Under the pieces are notes generated by a model. That model saw nothing but the letters and a program-made list of their open reading frames with translations, was not told where the DNA came from and made no database searches. From positions 1-9,141 of the forward strand of contig CAZMLC010000093.1 in assembly GCA_964567125.1 (NCBI GenBank): a stretch of DNA of 9,141 nt. Direction: 5' to 3'. The position numbers were made by a program, and so were the translations under genes. This document shows, piece after piece, positions 1 to 6,500 of this stretch. This stretch comes from CAZMLC01 sp964567125. GTDB lineage: Bacteria > Verrucomicrobiota > Kiritimatiellia > RFP12 > UBA1067. How positions within the stretch are numbered: position 1 is the stretch's first letter; every line of letters starts with the position of its first letter.

Positions 1-24
1 AAAACAAACTACGGTCTGCCGCGT

Positions 25-43
25 GGCCTGAAAAGGCCTTTTT
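25..43 (+). terminator. Compact rho-independent terminator upstream of the operon
   Basis: A perfect 5-bp G+C-rich stem (GGCCT at 25-29 with AGGCC at 34-38) closes a GAAA tetraloop of the stable GNRA class and is followed directly by five T residues at 39-43. This is the standard layout of an intrinsic terminator, although the stem is short. It probably ends the transcript of a gene lying left of the window and so separates it from the operon starting at 89. It could instead act as an attenuator in the leader of that operon if the promoter lies further left; the sequence cannot decide this. Confidence 0.6.
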
Positions 44-78
44 CAGCATCGACTAATTTAATGCACGAAACATTCAAC

Positions 79-83
79 GGGAG
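79..83 (+). promoter_or_regulatory. Shine-Dalgarno site of the GH109-like gene
   Basis: GGGAG lies five bases before the ATG at 89 and fixes that start. The start is further supported because translation from it begins at once with a twin-arginine signal peptide. I saw no convincing -35/-10 pair in the short stretch between the upstream terminator and this site. Confidence 0.65.
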
Positions 84-88
84 AGAAA

Positions 89-1486
89 ATGAACAGACGT
101 GAATTTCTTAAAGGATCGGCTTGGATGGGATTCGCCGCCGTGGCGGCAGGTTGCCAGTTCGACAAGGTGAATTTCGGCGCGGGTGCGCCGATGGCAGGGT
201 TCGCCGCGCCGAAACTTAAACGCATCCGCATCGGCTTCGTCGGCATCGGCTCGCGCGGCACATACGCGCTCAAGCGGCTGTCGCAGTTCCCGGGCGTTGA
301 GGTAGCGGCGATCTGCGACATCGTCGACGTGCAGATGAAGATCAACCGTGAGTTTCTCGCGGAGAAGAAATTGAAACCGGCGCGGGAGTTCTTCGGTCCG
401 GAAGCATACAAGGACCTCTGCCAGTGGGATGGCGTCGATGTCGTCTATGCCTGCGTGCCGTGGAAGCTCCATGCCCCGGTCGCACTCGCGGCGATGCAGG
501 CCGACAAGCACGCGTTCGTCGAGGTGCCGGCCACGATGGATGTCGAAAGTTGCTGGAACCTCGTCGAGACGAGCGAGCGAACCCGCCGCCACTGCATGAT
601 GCTCGAAAACTGCTGCTACGGCGAGACCGAGTTGCTCGCACTCAACATGTGCCGCCTCGGGGTTCTCGGCGAGACGGTTTACGGTGAGGCCGGCTATCTG
701 CACAGCGGCGCCACCCGCGGCTTCGAGTTGAGCAAGTTCCGCGCCGAATGGTATCAGGAACACCGCGGCAACTATTATCCGACCCATGGTCTGGGACCGG
801 TTGCACAATACATGAACATCAACCGCGGCGACCGTTTTGATTACCTGAACTCGATGGAGGGCAAGTCAATCGGCGACCTTATCCGCGAAGGGGATCCGCG
901 CTGGAACGGCAACAACCTTGAAACCTACAAAAAGTATCTGACTGGACCTTACAACGCGTCGCTGATCCGTACGGTGAACAGCAAAATGATTCTGCTCAAT
1001 CTTTCATGCTCGGTACCGCATCCCTACAGCCGGATGAACACCATCCAGGGCACCCACGGCATCATGATGGACTATCCGCTCCGGATCGACATCGAGGACA
1101 CTCCGGGGTCGGGCCCGCGTGCGTTTGATGAGAAGCGTACGGAGGCGTTCCGCCAGAAGTATATGCATCCGATGTGGAAGACGGTCGGCGACATCGCCAA
1201 GAAGGTCGGTGGCCACGGTGGCATGGACTTCATCATGGATCTCCGCTGGGTCTATTGTCTGCTGAACGGGCTGCCGCTCGATATGGATGTTTACGATCTT
1301 GCGTCGTGGAGCTGTCTCTGCGAGCTCACCGAGAAATCGCAGGCGAAACGCGGCGCACCGGTGGAGATTCCGGACTTCACCCGCGGCGCGTGGAAGACGA
1401 TGAAACCGCTCGGCATCGTGAATGTCGATGGGGCGCAGATGGATTTCGGCAAAGCCGGCGGTACCGGTCCGCAGCAGACGATATGA
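89..1486 (+). CDS. Tat-exported Gfo/Idh/MocA-fold protein, GH109-like glycosidase
   Basis: 465 residues. The N-terminus has a twin-arginine signal (NRREFLK, residues 2-8), a hydrophobic stretch and a probable lipobox VAAGC with Cys22, so the protein is probably exported folded by the Tat system and may be lipid-anchored. A Rossmann dinucleotide-binding motif GIGSRG is at 52-57. The usual catalytic lysine of the oxidoreductase EKP motif is replaced: the sequence is EVP at 145-147, as I recall for GH109. The block RRHCMMLENCCYGETE (166-181) and YPTHGLGPVAQ (230-240) are strongly GH109-like. H233 probably matches the histidine proposed as catalytic acid/base, and Y177 a further active-site residue. 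Known GH109 enzymes remove alpha-linked N-acetylgalactosamine using tightly bound NAD in an oxidation-elimination-addition-reduction cycle. The length is near the usual 440-470. It is the first gene of an operon with the GH2 gene. The family is well supported; the substrate is inferred and many relatives are uncharacterised. Confidence 0.92.
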   Translation: MNRREFLKGSAWMGFAAVAAGCQFDKVNFGAGAPMAGFAAPKLKRIRIGFVGIGSRGTYALKRLSQFPGVEVAAICDIVDVQMKINREFLAEKKLKPAREFFGPEAYKDLCQWDGVDVVYACVPWKLHAPVALAAMQADKHAFVEVPATMDVESCWNLVETSERTRRHCMMLENCCYGETELLALNMCRLGVLGETVYGEAGYLHSGATRGFELSKFRAEWYQEHRGNYYPTHGLGPVAQYMNINRGDRFDYLNSMEGKSIGDLIREGDPRWNGNNLETYKKYLTGPYNASLIRTVNSKMILLNLSCSVPHPYSRMNTIQGTHGIMMDYPLRIDIEDTPGSGPRAFDEKRTEAFRQKYMHPMWKTVGDIAKKVGGHGGMDFIMDLRWVYCLLNGLPLDMDVYDLASWSCLCELTEKSQAKRGAPVEIPDFTRGAWKTMKPLGIVNVDGAQMDFGKAGGTGPQQTI

Positions 1487-1488
1487 AA

Positions 1489-1494
1489 AAGGAA
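1489..1494 (+). promoter_or_regulatory. Shine-Dalgarno site deciding the GH2 start
   Basis: AAGGAA lies six bases before the ATG at 1501. An in-frame alternative ATG at 1483 overlaps the stop of the previous gene (ATGA) but has no purine-rich site in front of it and would add six charged residues before the signal peptide. I therefore prefer 1501. The site lies just past the stop of the upstream gene, which fits translational coupling. Confidence 0.65.
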
Positions 1495-1500
1495 ATAAAA

Positions 1501-3384
1501 ATGAAAAAAGCAGTTCTGAGTTGTTTGGTCAGTGTAGTTGGCGCCGTCGCGGCGTTTGGATGGGAAGCGGCGAAAACGCCGCTAATGACGGAGTGGGGCG
1601 AGAAGATGACGCCTGAAACGGCGTGGCGGGAGTATCCGCGGCCGCAGATGGTACGCCCGAACTGGGTGAATCTGAACGGCGAGTGGGACTACGCCATCAC
1701 CAGCGTCACCAACACGCCCGGACGTCCCGAGAAGTGGGACGGCAAGATTCTCGTGCCGTTCGCGCTCGAGTCCGCGCTCTCCGGTGTCGGCCGCCTGCTC
1801 AAGCCGGACGAGTTTCTCTGGTACACCCGCACGATCACCTGCGATCCGCAGCCAGGCGAACGCCTCCTGCTCCATTTCGGCGGCGTCGATTTCCGCACGA
1901 TGGTGTTCATCGGGCACACCGAGGTGACCGACGTGCCGCATGAGGGCGGACAGAATCCCTTCACGCTCGATATCACGGACTATGTGAAGAAGGGTGCGAA
2001 TCAGCTCACTGTTTGCGTGTGGGACCCGACCGAAGACTTTGTCAACTCCCGCGGCAAGCAGAGCTTCAATCCGGCGGGCTGTTTCTACACCCGCGTCTCC
2101 GGCATCTGGCAGACGGTGTGGATGGAGACCGTACCGGCGGAGCACATCGGCAGCTACGCCGTCACGACCGATATCGACGAGGGAACCGTGACCTTCACAT
2201 TCGAGGTTGCGGGAGCCAACGACGAAGAGGTGGAGGTCGTTGTCCGCGACGCGGACGGGAAGAAGGTCGCGGATGAAGACGAAGACGCGAACCAGGCGCT
2301 CGTCGTGAAGATGCCGAAAGGGTTCAAGCTGTGGAGTCCCGAATCGCCGAATCTCTACACCTTCGTTGCAAAATACGGCAAGGATACGGTCACCGGTTAT
2401 TTCGGCATGCGCAAGTTCGAGAAGCGCAAGGATGCTAACGGTTACCTGCGCTTCTTCCTCAACAACAACCCCTATTTCATTGTCGGCACGCTCGATCAGG
2501 GCTGGTGGCCGGACGGGCTCCTCACACCGCCGTCCGAGGCGGCGATGGCTCACGACATCAAGACGCTCAAGGCGTGCGGATTCAACATGATGCGCAAGCA
2601 TATCAAGGTAGAGCCGCTGCGCTACTATGCGCTCTGCGACAAGATGGGATTGTTGCTCATCCAGGATTTGCCGAGCGGCTCCGGTGAGTTTCTGGATCCG
2701 GTGCGCGCTGGCACAGTGAAGCGTTACGAACTCCAGCGCCGCGAGATGAAGGAGATGATGGACGCGCTCCAGGCGGTGCCATCGATCGTGATGTGGAACC
2801 CCTACAACGAGGGGTGGAGTCAGCCCGGCGAGTTTCTCACCCACGCGATGCTCGACTTCATCCGCAGGCATGATGCGACACGTCTCGTCAATGGTCCCTC
2901 CGGCTGCTGGGACTGGGAAGGCGGCCAGTTGCTGCCGAAGGGATGGAAGTGGGAGGACCGTGTGGATACCGCGCACAAGCCGCTCGGCGTTTGCGAGGCA
3001 GCCGACACGGTTGACATGCACCTTTACCGCGGACCGACAATGTTCCCTGTCAACAACCGCCGCATCAGCTTCCTTGGTGAGTTCGGCGGACTCGGACACC
3101 CCGTCGCCGGCCATCTCTGGAAAGAAGCCAAGGGCAGTTGGGGCTACGGCGGCATCGCCGACACCGCGACGCGCGAAGGATTGGAGAAGACCTATCTCGG
3201 CCTTATGGACAAACTGTGCGAGCTGGCGAAGCGTGGCCTTGGTGGCAGTGTTTATACGCAGACCACCGATGTCGAGGTCGAGATCAACGGTCTCATGACC
3301 TATGATCGCAAAGTGCTCAAATACAATCCGGCCGTCTTGAAAGCGGCCCACGAGAAGATCATTTCCGCGGCGAACGGCCGATGA
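1501..3384 (+). CDS. Secreted glycoside hydrolase family 2 enzyme
   Basis: 627 residues from the chosen start. A Sec signal peptide (MKKAVLSCLVSVVGAVAAFG) gives export. The three core GH2 domains follow in order. The sugar-binding jelly-roll domain runs from about 42 to 210, opening with the family hallmark REYPRPQMVR...NLNGEWDYA and ending in GIWQTVWME (201-209). The immunoglobulin-like domain is about 212-300. The TIM barrel is about 301-625, entered through YFGMRKFE. The acid/base is probably E437 in MWNPYNEGW and the nucleophile E527 in FLGEFGG, so both catalytic glutamates of this retaining family are present. There are no extra C-terminal domains, unlike LacZ-type beta-galactosidases; the length matches the compact subfamilies found in gut and marine glycan degraders. 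Specificity (galactose, glucuronic acid, mannose or arabinopyranose) cannot be read from the sequence. It starts 14 bases after the GH109-like gene. The open frame continues upstream to 1174, but that part overlaps the other gene and is not coding. Confidence 0.95.
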   Translation: MKKAVLSCLVSVVGAVAAFGWEAAKTPLMTEWGEKMTPETAWREYPRPQMVRPNWVNLNGEWDYAITSVTNTPGRPEKWDGKILVPFALESALSGVGRLLKPDEFLWYTRTITCDPQPGERLLLHFGGVDFRTMVFIGHTEVTDVPHEGGQNPFTLDITDYVKKGANQLTVCVWDPTEDFVNSRGKQSFNPAGCFYTRVSGIWQTVWMETVPAEHIGSYAVTTDIDEGTVTFTFEVAGANDEEVEVVVRDADGKKVADEDEDANQALVVKMPKGFKLWSPESPNLYTFVAKYGKDTVTGYFGMRKFEKRKDANGYLRFFLNNNPYFIVGTLDQGWWPDGLLTPPSEAAMAHDIKTLKACGFNMMRKHIKVEPLRYYALCDKMGLLLIQDLPSGSGEFLDPVRAGTVKRYELQRREMKEMMDALQAVPSIVMWNPYNEGWSQPGEFLTHAMLDFIRRHDATRLVNGPSGCWDWEGGQLLPKGWKWEDRVDTAHKPLGVCEAADTVDMHLYRGPTMFPVNNRRISFLGEFGGLGHPVAGHLWKEAKGSWGYGGIADTATREGLEKTYLGLMDKLCELAKRGLGGSVYTQTTDVEVEINGLMTYDRKVLKYNPAVLKAAHEKIISAANGR

Positions 3385-3389
3385 AATGC

Positions 3390-3457
3390 AGGTTCATCAG
3401 GGTGCGTGCCTGGATCAAGCAGCGGTTTTGCTGAACGCGGACGCACCCGTTAAACCT
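3390..3457. repeat. Nested inverted repeat after the GH2 stop
   Basis: Three nested pairings are visible. AGGTT (3390-3394) pairs with AACCT (3453-3457), GGGTGCGT (3400-3407) pairs with ACGCACCC (3441-3448), and CAGC (3420-3423) pairs with GCTG (3430-3433). They form one long irregular hairpin that starts six bases after the GH2 stop codon. There is no T run directly after it, so it is not itself a terminator. It could be an mRNA-stabilising 3' structure, a recognition site or a member of a dispersed repeat family. Function unknown. Confidence 0.5.
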
Positions 3458-3465
3458 ACTACGTT

Positions 3466-3502
3466 AAAAAGTCCTTGTTCTGCAAGGACTTTTTCGTTTT
3501 TT
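3466..3502. terminator. Bidirectional rho-independent terminator
   Basis: A perfect 12-bp stem (3466-3477 with 3483-3494) encloses the 5-base loop TTCTG. The stem has an A run on the left flank and a T run on the right flank, so each strand reads a G+C-containing hairpin that ends in T residues. On the plus strand a second T run follows at 3497-3502. It sits between the convergent GH2 gene and the minus-strand giant gene and should stop transcription from both sides. Confidence 0.85.
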
Positions 3503-3523
3503 AAGCGGCAATCACGCCGCTTA
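3502..3523. repeat. Short hairpin between terminator and giant gene stop
   Basis: TAAGCGGC (3502-3509) and GCCGCTTA (3516-3523) form a perfect 8-bp stem with a 6-base loop, 11 bases beyond the stop codon of the minus-strand gene. It has no T run in the minus-strand direction. It may assist the adjacent terminator or protect the 3' end of the long transcript from exonucleases. Confidence 0.45.
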
Positions 3524-3534
3524 TATTTCGCGCG

Positions 3535-6500
3535 TTACCGCAGCAACAGCACGCTTCCCTCCGGCACGATGGCTAAGCGCGCTTGCGTGGATTCGACGAT
3601 CACGCGCGCTTCATATCCTGGCGGCGGCGAGGCCACAACCGTGGCAGCCCCGAGGGCTGCCACAGAAGCCGTATCCAGGCTCGTGTACGTGAATAGCACG
3701 TGTTTGAGCGGATAGGTCGCACCGTCCGGGACACCGATCCGAACAGGACCTGAAACGGTCAGCGGTCCCTGCACGGCAAGCGTGGCGCGATAGGTTCCGC
3801 CGGCAAATGCCACGGTCAGGGCATTGGAAACCGTCGCGCTGCCCTGCACACTGCCGCCGCTGCGCACCATCACATTCGTCACGCCTGCCATGACCGCCTG
3901 CGCCAATGTCACGCGCGTCGACGCCTGCAACGCACCCGTATAACTCAAGACACCGCTCAAGGTCTGCACGCCCGTCCCTTTTGCATGCAGGGTTCCTGAG
4001 CCCTGAATGCGCCCGCTAAACTGCGCATCCGCCGCCACGTTGAGTCCGAGGTAGGCATCGTTCAAGCGCACGGCACCGGTCCCCTCCAAGGACCCAATGG
4101 TTTCATCGGCAAAATCAACCCGGAGCGTCCCGTTGGTTTCAACGATCACGCGCGATGTATCGGGGATCGCCGCGTAGTGGCGCGTGCCGCTGGTCGCCAG
4201 ATCGAGCGACCACGTTCCGGCCAAGGCCAGACGCGCAGCGGTAATCGTCTGGTTGGTGCGCAGATCCGCAAGAATCCATTCTGTGCCGTTCGTGCTGATT
4301 TCGAGCTTCCACGCGATCGGATCGCGCCCTGCCCCGTTCTGGCCTGTATAGTAGGCATAGCCGTTGAAGACGACGTTCGAACCAAAATCCGCAGTCAGCG
4401 GGCTGTAGGTGGAGATTGAGTAGAACCGATTATCCATCGCAACGATGTTGTCAAAGGCCATGGAGGGCGGCATGCCATTGAAGGCAATTCCCGGAATGGA
4501 TGCCGTCACATTAGCCAGCGTTAGAAAATTGGTTCCCAGCATCAACTTAAACTCGCCCAATTGATAGCCCGAATTCGCATAGTCACTTGAATACAGTGAT
4601 GGCCGCGTCTCAAACGGCGTCCAGCGAATATAGCGGGCACGCACGGCTTCAACGCGGTCGCTCTCACGATTCGTCGTGGCCCAATATCCCTGCGGCACAC
4701 CGCGCGTTGCCGTGCTGAGAACGGCGAACGGTCCGATCAGGGTCCCCAATTGACGCGAACTCGCATTGTCGACACGTGCATCGATCAACCGCCATGACAC
4801 ATTGTCATCACTGCCTTCGATGGTCCAACTCACAGGAATACGATCCAAATCGCTGCTGTAGGTTCCGGTGTAGAACTGATAACTGTCGAAGGTCAACGGA
4901 GACTGGAAGTCAAAAACGAGGGTATTGGGGATAATGCCGGTATTGGAAATCCAGCGGCCAGCGTCATTCGTCCAATTGTTATCGATCACATTCGATGCAG
5001 GATACCCGCCAAACGACGGGTAGACGGACGTCACGACCGTACCGAGCGTCTTCAAAGGCAACAGCGATCCACCCAGTGAGAGCTGAAACTCGGACATCGA
5101 GATGGGCAACGCCTGAGATCCCGTGACCTTTGTAATCGTCATCCGCAGATAGCGGTAGGACTGGCGACCTCCCACGAGCGCAAGGGTACCGGACGCGATC
5201 CGCGTCTGTCCGCTGTAGCGGTTATCGGAGCTCAACAGGTAGAGCGTCCCGCCGCCCTCCTTGTTCAGCGAAAGCGCACCGTTGCCATCGTCAAAACCGA
5301 GCGCGCGGAAAATCTGGTCCTTGTCGCTCGCGAACCGCACCGTCACCGGCGTTGTCTCGGCATTGACAATGCGCACCTGACTGGCCGATGATGGCGACAG
5401 CACCTGATCGCGGCTGCCGCTGAGCAGCACGCGTCCATTGACGACCATTCCGGTGAAGGAAGCAAGCGATCCCACAGTCCAATCGTTTTCAAGCAGATCT
5501 ACAGATCCGCCGCCCGAGAGCGATGGCGAACGCTGATTGGGCTGACCGAGCACGATGCTGGTATTGGCTGACGCAACGACCGCACTGTTGGTGGAGAGCC
5601 ATGCCGTTGTCCGCAATACAGGGAAGGTGCCCAACACCGCGGAAGCCGAATTGTTCGGTATTGCATCAAGCCGGTTGACCTGCGTATCCAGAAGCGACCA
5701 TGTGCTTCCATCCATACTGCCCTCCAACGTCCACGTCATGGGCGCCCGTTTGAAGACCGTCGATGAATCCGTGCTTGGATTCGCATAGAGGCGATACGCA
5801 TCAAACGAAAGCGCCGAGGGCATCGCGATGACGATCGTTGGCGTATTGGTTACCGTCTGCCAGAAGGAACCGGAATTGCCGTCGATTAAATTGACGGCAG
5901 GAAACGCGCCATCGCTGTTTGCGCTCGTCGCGACGGTATTGGAAGGCCACGCGACAGGCTGATTATTGCGGAAGAGCTGAAACTCCGCCAAGCCTGCGGT
6001 CCATCCCGCGGTTTTCGTGATCGTCATCCGTAGATAGGTATAATTGCCGATGTGCAGGGCGCCCTTGACCAAACGCGTTGCGCCGCTATAGGTCTGCGGC
6101 GACAGTGTACCGTAAAAGCGATTCGTCCCCGCCACGTTATTGCTGATCACGAGGCTGGTCGGAGCGCCGGGTCCATCCGCGAGCGTGCCACCCAGGTTTA
6201 GAAAGCCAGGCACCGTAAGCGTCACCGACGTGGAGGAACTGTTGGTGATCACACCGGAAAAATGATGCAGATTCCAAAAGGTCTCAGAGACACCGTTCAG
6301 ATCCAGCGTGCCGCCATTGAGCGTGGTCGAACCGGAAATCTGCTCGCCGGTTCCCGTCAGACGCACCAGCGCATTCGAAGCGATAGTGGAAATCAAGGCC
6401 ACACTATCGCCGCTCGTCTTGCTCAAATCAACCTCGCCAGCCAACACCGAAAGCTGCACTGTATTCGCTTGATTGCCAAGCAGCGTTAATTTCCCAAGCC

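Noticed and set aside
74..808. Minus-strand open frame of 244 codons opposite the GH109-like gene
   Set aside because: Same antisense shadow effect; composition is atypical and no family is recognisable, while the plus strand carries conserved motifs.
1174..1500. N-terminal extension of the GH2 reading frame
   Set aside because: The extension overlaps the GH109-like gene in another frame, reads as arginine-rich nonsense and would bury the signal peptide. The ribosome binding site supports 1501.
1582..3351. Long minus-strand open frame of 589 codons opposite the GH2 gene
   Set aside because: It lies entirely antisense to a well-supported enzyme with intact catalytic motifs, has no ribosome binding site that I can see, and its translation is rich in R, H, E, L and V with no recognisable domain. 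G+C-biased third positions of the real gene suppress stops on this frame.
3535..3700. Giant gene as a truncated autotransporter that lost its barrel by a frameshift or stop
   Set aside because: No barrel-like coding remnant lies downstream of the stop, and hairpins with a terminator follow at once, so the end appears natural.
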